This document shows positions 50,343 to 59,970 of a DNA stretch of 64,000 nt, piece by piece. The translations under genes and the position numbers were made by a program. The stretch's first letter is position 1. Each line of letters opens with the position of its first letter. This DNA is from Paracoccus thiocyanatus. GTDB taxonomy: Bacteria; Pseudomonadota; Alphaproteobacteria; Rhodobacterales; Rhodobacteraceae. Below the pieces are notes generated by a model, which worked only from the letters and a program-made list of their open reading frames with translations, was not told where the DNA came from and searched no databases. Location of the stretch: assembly GCF_900156255.1 (NCBI RefSeq), contig NZ_FTMK01000016.1, forward strand, positions 1 to 64,000. The letters run 5' to 3'.

Positions 50343-52082
50343 ATGTCTGATGACAGCGAGTTCCGCATCCGTCCGGGGCGCATCCGCTCGACACGCGCAC
50401 AACAGGCCCGGCCCTTCATCGCCCAGGCGCTCGCCGCCGCCCAGAAGGCCGGCGGGCGTGTCTCGCGCTCCGGCAAGATCACGTCCGGCAACCGCTCCCG
50501 CTTCGGGCGCGGCCAGCGCGCCAGCATCCAGGCCAATCGCCTGCTGAGCGGGCGCTCGCGTGCCGTCGTCATCAAGACCCGCGTGGTGCGCCATACCGCG
50601 CGATCCGCCCCGCTGGGTGCCCACCTCAATTACCTGCGCCGCGATGGCGTGACCCGCGATGGGGAAAAGGCGCGGATGTTCGGCCCGGAAATCGACGACA
50701 TGGATGCCGGCGCCTTCGCGGAAAGGTGCCAGGAGGACAGGCACCATTTCCGCTTCATCGTCTCGCCGGAGGATGCCGTCGACATGACCGACCTCAGAGC
50801 GCATGCCCGCGAGTTGATGGGTCAGATGGAAAAGGATCTCGCCACCCGGCTCGATTGGGTCGCGGTCGATCACTGGAACACCGACAACCCCCATATCCAC
50901 ATCATCCTGCGCGGCCGCACCGACGACGGCCAGGACCTCGTGATCTCCCGCGACTACATTAAGGAGGGGATGCGCGCCCGCGCACAGGATCTCGTCACGC
51001 AGGAATTCGGCCCGCGCACCGATCTGGAGATCCATCGCAATCTGGAGCGGCAGGTCGAGGCGGAACGCTGGACCCAACTCGACAGACAGCTTGTCCGCGA
51101 CGCCCACAAGTCCGGGATCATCGACCTCGCCCCGCCTGCCGTCGGCCAGCCGGACGAGTTCCATGCGTTGAAGGTCGGTCGTCTGCGCACCCTCGAAATC
51201 CGGGGATTGGCCGGGCAGATCGGGCATTTGCAATGGTTCATCAAGCCCGAGGCCGAGACCGTGCTGCGCGAGATGGGCGAGCGTGGGGACATCATCAAGC
51301 GCATGCACCGCGCCCTGACCGAGCGTGGTATCGAACGCGGTTCCGCCAGCTATGTCCTCGCCGGCGAAAGCCTCGACGTCCCCGTCATCGGCCGCCTGGT
51401 CGAACGCGGCCTCGATGACGAGTTGAAGGGCACGGCCTATGCCGTGATCGACGGCACCGACGGTCGCACCCATCACATCAGGCTGCCGCATCTCGATGCC
51501 ACGGGCGACAGCCCGCCCGGCTCGATCGTCGAACTGCGATCCTGGGAGGACGCGCGAGGGCAGCGCCGTGTCGCTCTCGCCGTCCGCTCCGATCTCGATC
51601 TCGGCGCTCAGATCGGCGCCACCGGCGCGACCTGGCTCGACCGGCAGGCCGTGGCGCGGGAACCCATCCCGCTCTCGGACAGCGGCTTCGGCGCGGAAGT
51701 CCGTCAGGCCAAGGACGAACGCGCCGAGCATCTCATTGGTGAAGGCTTCGCCGAGCGTCAGGGCGGGCGCGTCGTCTTCGCGCGTCGCCTTCTCAGCACC
51801 CTGCGCCAGCGCGAGGTCGATGCGCTCGGCGAGAAGCTCGCTGCTGAGACCGGCATGCCGTTCAACCGCGCCGGCAGCGGCGAGTATGTCGCTGGCGCCT
51901 ACCGTCAACGGCTTGCGCTGGCCTCCGGCCGCTTCGCCATGATCGATGACGGCCTCGGCTTCCAACTCGTGCCCTGGTCGCCCTCCCTCGAAAAGCAGAT
52001 CGGCCGCCATGTCTCCGGCGTCGCCCGTGACGATGGCGGCGTCGATTGGGAGTTTGGCCGCAAGCGGGGCCTCGGCCTCTGA
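50343..52082 (+). CDS. VirD2/TraI-type relaxase with DUF3363
   Basis: 579 residues from ATG 50343; an upstream in-frame ATG (50328) lies within the last palindrome. N-terminal relaxase: GAHLNYLRRDGV (candidate nucleophile Tyr97) and VAVDHWNTDNPHIHIILRG with the metal-binding His177, His184 and His186. The rest is the DUF3363 region (for example DLEIHRNLERQVEAERWTQL). It nicks oriT, stays bound to the 5' end and pilots the strand into the recipient. Coupling protein starts 26 bp downstream. Confidence 0.93.
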   Translation: MSDDSEFRIRPGRIRSTRAQQARPFIAQALAAAQKAGGRVSRSGKITSGNRSRFGRGQRASIQANRLLSGRSRAVVIKTRVVRHTARSAPLGAHLNYLRRDGVTRDGEKARMFGPEIDDMDAGAFAERCQEDRHHFRFIVSPEDAVDMTDLRAHARELMGQMEKDLATRLDWVAVDHWNTDNPHIHIILRGRTDDGQDLVISRDYIKEGMRARAQDLVTQEFGPRTDLEIHRNLERQVEAERWTQLDRQLVRDAHKSGIIDLAPPAVGQPDEFHALKVGRLRTLEIRGLAGQIGHLQWFIKPEAETVLREMGERGDIIKRMHRALTERGIERGSASYVLAGESLDVPVIGRLVERGLDDELKGTAYAVIDGTDGRTHHIRLPHLDATGDSPPGSIVELRSWEDARGQRRVALAVRSDLDLGAQIGATGATWLDRQAVAREPIPLSDSGFGAEVRQAKDERAEHLIGEGFAERQGGRVVFARRLLSTLRQREVDALGEKLAAETGMPFNRAGSGEYVAGAYRQRLALASGRFAMIDDGLGFQLVPWSPSLEKQIGRHVSGVARDDGGVDWEFGRKRGLGL

Positions 52083-52107
52083 CATCAACCGGAAAGGACC
52101 ATCGCCC

Positions 52108-54096
52108 ATGTCCGCAACCAAGATCCTCTGGGGACAGATCAGCATCGTCTTCCTCATCATCCTCGCCACCACCTGGGGCGCGACGCAATATGTCGCCTGG
52201 AGCCTCGGCTATCAGGCCCAGCTCGGGCCGCCTTGGTTCGTGCTGTTCGACGTACCAGTCTATTATCCGCCCGCGATCTTCTGGTGGTGGTATTTCTATG
52301 AAGCCTACGCGCCGCCGATCTTCGCCATGGGCGGGATCATCGCAGCCTCGGGCGGCTTCATCGCCATCGCGGTCGCCATCGGCATGTCGGTTTGGCGGGC
52401 GCGCGAGGCCAGGAACGTCGCCACCTACGGTTCGGCGCGATGGGCCGAAACCTCCGAGATCAGGAAGGCCGGCCTGCTCGACCCCGATGGCGTCGTCCTC
52501 GGCTGCCACGAAAGGGACTATCTGCGCCATGACGGGCCGGAGCATGTGCTGTGCTTCGCGCCGACTCGATCCGGCAAGGGCGTCGGTCTGGTCATTCCGT
52601 CGCTCCTGACCTGGCCGGGCTCGGCCATCGTCCACGACATCAAGGGCGAGAACTGGCAACTCACTTCGGGCTTCCGCGCGCAGCATGGTCGGGTGTTGCT
52701 CTTCGATCCCACAAATCCGAACTCCTCGGCCTATAATCCGCTGCTCGAGGTGCGCCGCGGCAAATGGGAGGTGCGCGACGTCCAGAACATCGCCGATATC
52801 TTGGTGGACCCCGAAGGCAGCCTCGACAAGCGCAACCATTGGGAAAAGACCTCCCATTCGCTCCTCGTCGGCGCCATCCTGCACGTCCTCTATGCCGAGC
52901 CGGACAAGACGCTGGCGGGTGTCGCCAAATTCCTCTCCGACCCCAAGCGCCCGGTGGAATCCACCCTGCTTGCCATGATGCGAACCCCGCATCTGGGGGA
53001 AGCGGGACCGCATCCCGTCGTCGCCAGCGCGGCGCGCGAGCTGCGCAACAAATCCGACAATGAAATGTCCGGCGTGTTGTCGACGGCCATGTCCTTCTTG
53101 GGCCTCTATCGCGATCCCGTGGTTGCGGAGGTGACGCGCCGTTGCGACTGGCGGATCAGCGATATCGTCGGGGGCGAGCGGCCGACGACGCTCTACCTCG
53201 TCGTGCCGCCCTCCGACATCAACCGCACTAAGCCCCTTATGCGATTGCTGCTGAACCAGGTCGGTCGCCGCCTTACCGAGGATTTGCAGGAGAATGCCGG
53301 GCGGCATCGCCTGCTCTTGATGCTCGATGAGTTTCCGGCGCTTGGGCGGCTGGACTTCTTCGAGACCGCGCTGGCCTTCATGGCGGGCTACGGCCTCAAG
53401 AGCTTCCTGATCGCACAGTCGCTGAACCAGATCGAGAAAGCCTACGGGCCGAACAACTCGATCCTCGACAACTGCCATGTCCGCGTGAGCTTCGCCACGA
53501 ACGATGAGCGCACCGCCAAGAGGGTTTCCGACGCACTCGGCACCGCCACCGAAATGAAGGCGATGAAGAACTATGCCGGGCATCGCCTCGCGCCCTGGCT
53601 CAGCCATCTCATGGTGTCGCGCTCGGAGACCGCCCGGCAGTTGCTGACGCCGGGCGAGATCATGCAGCTTCCCCCGAGCGACGAGATCGTCATGGTCGCC
53701 GGCATCCCGCCGGTTCGCGCGAAGAAGGCGCGGTATTTCGAGGACGAGCGGTTCCGTGAACGCCTTCTCGCGCCACCGGAGCTGACGCCGCCCGACACGC
53801 CGCAGGCGGACAACTGGACCGCGCTGCCGATTCCGGCACGACCCGAACATTCCGTCGAAGATCCTTCACCTGAACCGGCCGAGGATGAAGACCCGACCCA
53901 ATCCGAACGCAGGCTGCAACCCGAACTCGGCCGCGTGAAGCCGGTGGAGAAGAAAAAGCCCATCGAGAACGAGTTCGAGGCGGGCCTGGCCGACGACGGT
54001 GACGAAGAGGTCGGCCAGAACCGGCGCATGATCCGCCACATGCTGGATACCGCGCGCCGGGTCTCGATGAACCCGCATGACCGGATGGATCTCTAG
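52108..54096 (+). CDS. traG: Type IV coupling protein VirD4/TraG
   Basis: 662 residues from ATG 52108 behind GGAAAGGACC. Two membrane helices (ISIVFLIILATTWGATQYV; GGIIAASGGFIAIAVAIG), Walker A APTRSGKGVG (151-160), then VHDIKGENWQLTSGFRA and Walker B LLLMLDEFPALGRLDF. The acidic, Pro-rich C-terminal tail is typical. Hexameric ATPase that links the relaxase complex to the Trb channel. The CopG gene follows after 3 bp. Confidence 0.95.
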   Translation: MSATKILWGQISIVFLIILATTWGATQYVAWSLGYQAQLGPPWFVLFDVPVYYPPAIFWWWYFYEAYAPPIFAMGGIIAASGGFIAIAVAIGMSVWRAREARNVATYGSARWAETSEIRKAGLLDPDGVVLGCHERDYLRHDGPEHVLCFAPTRSGKGVGLVIPSLLTWPGSAIVHDIKGENWQLTSGFRAQHGRVLLFDPTNPNSSAYNPLLEVRRGKWEVRDVQNIADILVDPEGSLDKRNHWEKTSHSLLVGAILHVLYAEPDKTLAGVAKFLSDPKRPVESTLLAMMRTPHLGEAGPHPVVASAARELRNKSDNEMSGVLSTAMSFLGLYRDPVVAEVTRRCDWRISDIVGGERPTTLYLVVPPSDINRTKPLMRLLLNQVGRRLTEDLQENAGRHRLLLMLDEFPALGRLDFFETALAFMAGYGLKSFLIAQSLNQIEKAYGPNNSILDNCHVRVSFATNDERTAKRVSDALGTATEMKAMKNYAGHRLAPWLSHLMVSRSETARQLLTPGEIMQLPPSDEIVMVAGIPPVRAKKARYFEDERFRERLLAPPELTPPDTPQADNWTALPIPARPEHSVEDPSPEPAEDEDPTQSERRLQPELGRVKPVEKKKPIENEFEAGLADDGDEEVGQNRRMIRHMLDTARRVSMNPHDRMDL

Positions 54097-54099
54097 GCC

Positions 54100-54528
54100 A
54101 TGGCCAGCGCGCGGAAGAAGAAGTTCACCGTCTATCTGGAGCCGGCCGTCGAGAAGGCCTTGGCGGATTTTGCCGCCCGCCGGGATCGCTCGCAGTCAAT
54201 GATCGCTGAGGCCGCGATTGCGTCCTTCCTGTCGCCAGATGATGCCGAGCGCCGGGAGGCGATCGTTGCCCGGCGTCTCGATCAGATCGACCGTCGCATC
54301 ATGCGGATGGAACGCGATGTTGGCATCGCGGTCGAGACCCTGGCGGTCTTCATCCGCTTCTGGCTCGCCACGACGCCGGCCCTGCCCGAACCCGCTGCGA
54401 ACGCGGCCAGGGCCAAGGTGGGCGAGCGGTATGAAGCCTTTATCACCGCACTCGGCAGGCGGCTCGCCCAAGGACCGAAGCTCCGACAGGAGGTTTCTGA
54501 GGATGTTCCCGAATCGGAAAACTCCTGA
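54100..54528 (+). CDS. CopG/ribbon-helix-helix protein of the relaxosome region
   Basis: 142 residues. N-terminal RHH (KKKFTVYLEPAVEKALADFA, RRDRSQSMIAEAAIASFL) followed by a helical region (IDRRIMRMERDVGIAVETLA, VFIRFWLATTP). It sits between traG and trbB as in many tra/trb islands and probably represses the trb operon or helps at oriT. Confidence 0.85.
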   Translation: MASARKKKFTVYLEPAVEKALADFAARRDRSQSMIAEAAIASFLSPDDAERREAIVARRLDQIDRRIMRMERDVGIAVETLAVFIRFWLATTPALPEPAANAARAKVGERYEAFITALGRRLAQGPKLRQEVSEDVPESENS

Positions 54529-54713
54529 TGTCACATGCGCCATGTGGGTGGGACGGTCATAGCTTCAAGAACAAGGCGCCACCGCCGTTCTCCTGTATTT
54601 TTATCCTACACTACTACGACGCCCGAAACTTGTTGAATCGCACCGTTTCAGGTCTCTTTTAGTCATCCCCATCCGGGGATCGCATCTCGCCTCCCCGGTG
54701 GAACGGGGACGAG
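54529..54713 (+). promoter_or_regulatory. Promoter region of the trb operon
   Basis: A 185-bp gap, locally A+T-richer (54590-54660), with a dyad ATCCCC-ATCC-GGGGAT (54664-54679) 35 bp before trbB. It likely drives trbB to trbI; exact -35/-10 not clear. Confidence 0.45.
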
Positions 54714-55712
54714 ATGGCAGGCAGCAACCACAAACAGGCAAGTGTTGACCGCGGCGCGCGGATGCTCCGAACGGCGCTTGGGCCTGCCATCTCGACTCTC
54801 TTGCAGGAGCCTTCCGTCGTCGAGGTCATGCTGAACCCCGACGGCAGGATCTGGGTGGATCGGCTGTCCGAGGGACTGGCCGATACGGGTGAGACGCTCA
54901 CGGCCGCCGACGGCGAGCGCATCGTTCGCCTGGTCGCGCATCATGTCGGCTCAGAGGTCCATGCCCGCAGCCCGCGCGTTTCGGCGGAACTGCCGGAAAC
55001 AGGCGAGCGCTTCGAGGGCCTGTTGCCGCCCGTCGTCGCAGCCCCGGCCTTCGCCATCCGCAAGCCAGCCGTCGCGGTATTCAGCCTCGACGATTATGTC
55101 GCCGCCGGGATCATGACCCGGATGCAGGCCGAGGCCCTGCGACTGGCGGTCGTCACCCGCGCCAACATCCTCGTCGCCGGCGGCACGTCCACCGGCAAAA
55201 CTACCCTGACCAATGCGTTGCTGGCCGAAGTGGCCAAGACCTCGGATCGCGTCGTCATCATCGAGGATACGCGCGAACTGCAATGCGCCGCGCCGAACCT
55301 CGTCGCCATGCGGACCAAGGATGGCGTCGCCACGCTGTCGGAGCTTGTCCGGTCCTCGCTGCGCCTGCGCCCGGATCGCATCCCGATCGGTGAGGTGCGC
55401 GGCGCCGAGGCGCTGGACCTGCTCAAAGCCTGGGGCACCGGACATCCGGGCGGCATCGGCACCATCCATGCCGGTTCCGGTATCGGCGCGCTGCGCCGTC
55501 TCGAACAACTGATCCAGGAAGCCGTCGTGACCGTCCCCCGCGCCATGATCGCGGAGACCATCGACCTTGTGGCCGTCCTGGCCGGGCGCGGTTCCGCGCG
55601 CCGGCTGGCCGAACTCGCTCGCGTCGAGGGCCTCGGGCCGGACGGCGACTATCGGATTTCCCCCGCTTTTTCCGAAACCGCCACCACTCACGATTCAGGA
55701 GATCCTGCATGA
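54714..55712 (+). CDS. trbB: Conjugal transfer ATPase TrbB (VirB11 family)
   Basis: 332 residues from ATG 54714 (GGGGACGAG upstream). Secretion ATPase: [17 protein letters not shown], Walker [10 protein letters not shown] (156-164), Asp box [16 protein letters not shown], and the Walker B/His region [19 protein letters not shown] then [14 protein letters not shown]. Hexamer at the inner face of the membrane that powers pilus assembly. Overlaps trbC by 4 bp. Confidence 0.96.
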   Translation: MAGSNHKQASVDRGARMLRTALGPAISTLLQEPSVVEVMLNPDGRIWVDRLSEGLADTGETLTAADGERIVRLVAHHVGSEVHARSPRVSAELPETGERFEGLLPPVVAAPAFAIRKPAVAVFSLDDYVAAGIMTRMQAEALRLAVVTRANILVAGGTSTGKTTLTNALLAEVAKTSDRVVIIEDTRELQCAAPNLVAMRTKDGVATLSELVRSSLRLRPDRIPIGEVRGAEALDLLKAWGTGHPGGIGTIHAGSGIGALRRLEQLIQEAVVTVPRAMIAETIDLVAVLAGRGSARRLAELARVEGLGPDGDYRISPAFSETATTHDSGDPA

Positions 55713-56041
55713 TCCGTCGCGCCTTCCGTATCCGCCACCACATCGCCACGGCCGCCGCCGTCACCTATGTCAGCCTCTTCATGGCGCCGGCCGCCCATGC
55801 CTCGGGTTCTTCCATGCCCTGGGAAGCGCCGCTGCAATCCATCCTCGAATCCGTCGAAGGGCCGGTGGCCAAGATCGTCGCCGTAATCATCATCATCGTC
55901 ACCGGCCTGACGCTGGCTTTCGGCGACACCGGCGGCGGCTTCCGGCGGTTGATCCAGATCGTGTTCGGCATCTCCATCGCCTTCGCGGCATCCAGCTTCT
56001 TCCTCTCCTTCTTCAGCTTCGGTGGCGGGGCGCTGGTCTGA
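55709..56041 (+). CDS. trbC: Conjugal pilin TrbC
   Basis: 110 residues. Long signal (ATAAAVTYVSLFMAPAAHAS), then two hydrophobic helices (AKIVAVIIIIVTGLTLAFGD; IQIVFGISIAFAASSFFLSF), the VirB2/TrbC pilin layout. Processed by TraF (48384) into the pilus subunit. The trbD start overlaps its stop by one base. Confidence 0.94.
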   Translation: MIRRAFRIRHHIATAAAVTYVSLFMAPAAHASGSSMPWEAPLQSILESVEGPVAKIVAVIIIIVTGLTLAFGDTGGGFRRLIQIVFGISIAFAASSFFLSFFSFGGGALV

Positions 56042-56322
56042 TGGCGGTCGCGTTCGAAGCACTCGACGAAGTGCCAGGCTTCTCGATCCCGGTTCACCGC
56101 GCCCTGACCGAGCCGATCCTGCTCGGCGGGGCGCCGCGATCCGTCGCCATCCTGAACGGCACGCTCGCCGGGGCTGTGGGTCTCGGCCTCCAGCTCTGGC
56201 TGGCCGGCATCCTGATCTGGGCGGTGGGCCATATCGCCGCCGTCTGGGCGGCCAAACGCGATCCGCTCTTCGTCGAGGTCGCGCGCCGTCATCTGCGCAT
56301 CCCCGGCCATCTCTCGGTGTGA
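56041..56322 (+). CDS. trbD: TrbD (VirB3-like)
   Basis: 93 residues. GFSIPVHRALTEPILLGGAP, then a hydrophobic segment (LAGAVGLGLQLWLAGILIWA) and RDPLFVEVARRHLRIPGHL, the VirB3/TrbD pattern. Inner-membrane partner of TrbE. Confidence 0.93.
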   Translation: MAVAFEALDEVPGFSIPVHRALTEPILLGGAPRSVAILNGTLAGAVGLGLQLWLAGILIWAVGHIAAVWAAKRDPLFVEVARRHLRIPGHLSV

Positions 56323-56332
56323 GGCACGAGCC

Positions 56333-58885
56333 ATGATGAATCTCGCAGAATACCGCCGCACCGCCTCCCGCTTGGCTGACTATCTGCCTTGGGTGGCGCT
56401 GGTCGGCTCCGGCGTCGTGCTGAACAAGGATGGCTCGCTCCAGCGCACCGCGAAGTTTCGCGGGCCGGATCTGGACTCCGCCGTCGCGGCAGAAATGGTC
56501 GCGGTGGCAGGGCGTCTGAACAATGCCTTCCGCCGTCTGGGCTCGGGCTGGGCGATCTTCGTCGAGGCGCAGCGGACCGAGGCCGCGACCTATCCCGACA
56601 GCACCTTTCTCGATCCCGCCTCGGCGCTGGTCGATGCCGAGCGCAAGGCCGATTTCGAGGGTGAGGCCGATGAGCGATCATCCCAGTGGGACGATCGCCG
56701 GCCGAACGGCACCTATTTCGTCTCGGGCTATTTCCTGACCTTCCTCTGGCTCCCGCCCGCCGAGGATGCGGCACGCTCAGAATCCTGGCTCTACGAGGGC
56801 CGCGAGACCTCGGGCGTGAATCCCTGGGAACTGGTGCGCGGCTTCATCGACCGCACCGACCGCGTGCTGGCGCTGCTCGACGGCTTCATGCCGGAATGCC
56901 GCTGGCTCGATGACGCGGAGACACTCACCTACTTGCACTCGACGATCTCGACCAACCGGCATCGCGTGCGTGTGCCCGAGGTGCCGATGCATCTCGACGC
57001 GCTGCTGCCGGATCAGGCGCTGACCGGCGGGCTGGAGCCGCGCCTGGGCGACCAGCATCTCCGAGTTCTCACCATCACCGGCTTTCCGGGCGTCACGACC
57101 CCCGGCCTGCTCGATGAACTGAACCGGCTGGCCTTTCCCTATCGCTGGTCGACCCGCGCCATTCTCATGGACAAGGTGGACGCGACGCGGCTGCTGACCC
57201 GTATCCGGCGCCAGTGGTTCGCCAAGCGCAAGTCCATCGCCGCCATCCTCAAGGAGGTGATGACCAACGAGCAATCTGCACTGGTCGATACCGATGCCGC
57301 CAACAAGGCGGCCGACGCGGACATGGCCTTGCAGGAACTCGGCGCCGACATGGCCGGCATGGCCTATGTCACCGCGACCGTCACCGTATGGGACGAGGAC
57401 GCCTGCCGCGCCGACGAAAAGCTGCGGCTGGTCGAGAAAATCGTCCAGTCGCGCGATTTCAGCGTCATGGTCGAGACGGTCAATGCCGTCGACGCCTGGC
57501 TTGGCAGCTTGCCCGGACATGCCTATGCCAATGTCCGGCAACCGCCGGTTTCGACGCTCAACCTTGCCCACATGATCCCCTCAAGTGCCGTGTGGGCGGG
57601 GCCGGAACGGGACGACCACTTCGGCGCACCCCCGCTGCTCTATGGCAGGACCGAAGGATCGACCCCGTTCCGGTTTTCCCTTCATGTCGGCGATGTGGGC
57701 CACACACTCGTCGTCGGCCCGACCGGCGCGGGTAAATCGGTTCTGCTGGCGCTGATGGCCTTGCAGTTCCGGCGCTATCCGCGCAGCCAGGTCTTTGCCT
57801 TCGATTTCGGCGGCTCGATCCGCGCCGCGTCGCTTGCCATGGGCGGCGACTGGCACGACCTCGGCGGTGAACTGACCGATGCGGCCGAGACCTCCGTTTC
57901 GCTGCAACCGCTGGCGCGTATCCACGAGACGGCCGAGCGCGCATGGGCCGCCGACTGGATCGTGGCGATCCTGACGCGCGAGAACATCCAGATCACCCCC
58001 GAGGTAAAGGAGCATATCTGGACGGCCCTGACCTCGCTCGCTTCCGCGCCAGTCGGGGAACGCACCATCACCGGGCTCGCGGTCCTGCTGCAATCCAACG
58101 ACCTGAAACAGGCCCTGCGCGCCTATTGCGTCGGCGGTCCTTACGGCCGCCTGCTGGACGCTGAGAGCGAACATCTTGGTTCAGCCGACGTCCAGGCGTT
58201 CGAAATCGAGGGCTTGGTCGGAACCGGCGCGGCCCCGGCTGTCCTTTCCTACCTGTTTCACCGTATCGGCGACCGCCTCGACGGCCGGCCCACGCTGCTC
58301 ATCATCGACGAAGGCTGGCTGGCGCTCGATGACGATGCCTTCGCGGAGCAGCTCCGTGAATGGCTGAAGACGCTCAGGAAGAAGAACGCCAGTGTCGTCT
58401 TCGCCACGCAAAGCCTGTCCGACATCGACGGCAGCAACATCGCGCCCGCGATCATCGAAAGCTGCCCGACGCGGCTTCTACTGCCGAACGAGCGTGCGAT
58501 CGAGCCGCAGATCACCGCGATCTATCGCCGCTTCGGCCTCAACGACCGGCAGATCGAGATCCTCGCACGAGCCACGCCCAAGCGCGATTACTACTGCCAG
58601 TCCCGGCGGGGCAACCGGCTGTTCGAGCTGGGCCTCAGCGAAGTCGGTCTCGCGCTCTGCGCCGCGTCCGCCAAATCCGACCAGGCATTGATTGCCGAAA
58701 TCTTCGCGGAGCACGGCCGAGACGGCTTTCTCGCCGCCTGGCTTCGAGCGCGCGGCGTCGACTGGGCGGCCGACCTGATCCCGGACCTCACCAACCTCGC
58801 GCTGGAAAGCGAGGACCTGCCGCCCCTCGTCGACGATGAAAACGAGTTCGGCATCACCCTGGAAGAAGAGGAGATCACTCCATGA
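56333..58885 (+). CDS. trbE: Conjugal transfer ATPase TrbE (VirB4 family)
   Basis: 850 residues from ATG 56333 (56336 also possible). CagE/VirB4 N-terminal half, Walker A GPTGAGKS (462-469), Walker B LLIIDEGWLALDDDAFAE and a later ATPase motif VVFATQSLSDIDGSN. The largest energising subunit of the channel. Overlaps trbJ by 4 bp. Confidence 0.96.
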   Translation: MMNLAEYRRTASRLADYLPWVALVGSGVVLNKDGSLQRTAKFRGPDLDSAVAAEMVAVAGRLNNAFRRLGSGWAIFVEAQRTEAATYPDSTFLDPASALVDAERKADFEGEADERSSQWDDRRPNGTYFVSGYFLTFLWLPPAEDAARSESWLYEGRETSGVNPWELVRGFIDRTDRVLALLDGFMPECRWLDDAETLTYLHSTISTNRHRVRVPEVPMHLDALLPDQALTGGLEPRLGDQHLRVLTITGFPGVTTPGLLDELNRLAFPYRWSTRAILMDKVDATRLLTRIRRQWFAKRKSIAAILKEVMTNEQSALVDTDAANKAADADMALQELGADMAGMAYVTATVTVWDEDACRADEKLRLVEKIVQSRDFSVMVETVNAVDAWLGSLPGHAYANVRQPPVSTLNLAHMIPSSAVWAGPERDDHFGAPPLLYGRTEGSTPFRFSLHVGDVGHTLVVGPTGAGKSVLLALMALQFRRYPRSQVFAFDFGGSIRAASLAMGGDWHDLGGELTDAAETSVSLQPLARIHETAERAWAADWIVAILTRENIQITPEVKEHIWTALTSLASAPVGERTITGLAVLLQSNDLKQALRAYCVGGPYGRLLDAESEHLGSADVQAFEIEGLVGTGAAPAVLSYLFHRIGDRLDGRPTLLIIDEGWLALDDDAFAEQLREWLKTLRKKNASVVFATQSLSDIDGSNIAPAIIESCPTRLLLPNERAIEPQITAIYRRFGLNDRQIEILARATPKRDYYCQSRRGNRLFELGLSEVGLALCAASAKSDQALIAEIFAEHGRDGFLAAWLRARGVDWAADLIPDLTNLALESEDLPPLVDDENEFGITLEEEEITP

Positions 58886-59664
58886 CGTACAAACTGCCCC
58901 GGTTCACCCGCATGGTGAGTGCCTCGGCGCTTGCCCTTGCCCTCGCTGCCCCGCTGGCGCTGACCCCGGTGTTGACGACGCCTGCCCATGCCTTCTTCGG
59001 CGGCTTCGGCCGCATCGTCTACGATCCGACCAACCATGCCGAGAACCTGCTGACCGCCGCCCGGACGCTGGAGCAGATCAACAACCAGATCACCTCGCTC
59101 CAGAACGAGGCGCAGATGCTGATCAACCAGGCCCGCAATCTCGCCAGCCTGCCCCACAGTTCGCTTCAGGCGCTCCAGCAGAATGTGCAACGCACCCAGC
59201 AGCTTCTCGGGCAGGCCCAGAACATTGCCTTCAACGTGCAGAACATCGACCAGATGTTCCAGCAGGACTACGGCAACCTGTCTCTGACGGCCACCGACCA
59301 GCAACTCATCGCTGACGCCAGGTCCCGCTGGGAGAACACTGTTGGCGGCTTGCAGGACGCCATGCGCGTGCAAGCTGGCGTCGTCGGCAATATCGACAGC
59401 AACCGCGCTGAGATGTCGGCGCTGGTCGGCGAAAGCCAGGGGGCGACGGGTGCGCTGCAAGCAACCCAGGCCGGCAACCAGCTTCTCGCCCTTCAATCGC
59501 AGCAGCTCTCCGACCTGATCGCGGTGATTTCGGCAAACGGCCGCGCCCAGGCGCTGACCGAGGCCGAGCGCGCCACCGCCGCCGAACAGGGCCGCATCCA
59601 GCGTGAGCGGTTCCTGACGCCGGGCTTGGGCTACCAGCCCGGCAATGCGCAGATGTTCAACTGA
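58882..59664 (+). CDS. trbJ: TrbJ (VirB5-like)
   Basis: 260 residues. Signal peptide (ALALALAAPLALTPVLTTPAHA), YDPTNHAENLLTAARTLEQI and a long coiled coil (NNQITSLQNEAQMLINQARN), as in TrbJ, the minor pilus component. Periplasmic. Confidence 0.94.
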   Translation: MTYKLPRFTRMVSASALALALAAPLALTPVLTTPAHAFFGGFGRIVYDPTNHAENLLTAARTLEQINNQITSLQNEAQMLINQARNLASLPHSSLQALQQNVQRTQQLLGQAQNIAFNVQNIDQMFQQDYGNLSLTATDQQLIADARSRWENTVGGLQDAMRVQAGVVGNIDSNRAEMSALVGESQGATGALQATQAGNQLLALQSQQLSDLIAVISANGRAQALTEAERATAAEQGRIQRERFLTPGLGYQPGNAQMFN

Positions 59665-59680
59665 GGAAAGGAGGCGAAGC

Positions 59681-59968
59681 ATGGAGGGGAAGGTGCTGGC
59701 CCGGATCGCGGCCATCGTGTTCGTCGCGATTGTGATCACCGCCACGGTCATCGAGATGACGCGCGAGGACGATCCCGCGCCGGTCAGCACCGCTCCCGCG
59801 CTCCAGCCGCCGGCCGATCCGCTGCGCGAAACCCTGCGCCGGTGCCAGCAACTCGGCGAGGCCGCCGGCAGCGATGCCGATTGCCTCGCCGCCTGGGCCG
59901 AGAACCGCGACCGCTTCCTTGGCCGGACGCCAGCCCCGGCGACGCCTGCACCGAACGGAGGGCAGTGA
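59681..59968 (+). CDS. trbK: TrbK-like entry-exclusion protein
   Basis: 95 residues from ATG 59681 behind AAAGGAGG. One N-terminal membrane helix (ARIAAIVFVAIVITATVIEM), a Pro-rich linker, and a Cys-containing C-terminal region (LRRCQQLGEAAGSDADCLAA) typical of the alternative TrbK family. Expected to reduce redundant transfer between donor cells. Confidence 0.85.
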   Translation: MEGKVLARIAAIVFVAIVITATVIEMTREDDPAPVSTAPALQPPADPLRETLRRCQQLGEAAGSDADCLAAWAENRDRFLGRTPAPATPAPNGGQ

Positions 59969-59970
59969 CT

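Noticed and set aside
50096..50350. 84-codon plus frame starting at the transglycosylase stop (ATGA)
   Set aside because: The coupling is suggestive, but it crosses the palindrome cluster and the relaxase start, and has no protein-like conservation that I recognise.
50295..52172. 625-codon minus-strand frame
   Set aside because: Antisense of the relaxase gene; the relaxase has HxH and Tyr motifs, the shadow has none.
51862..53850. 662-codon minus-strand frame
   Set aside because: Antisense of relaxase end and coupling protein; no family signature.
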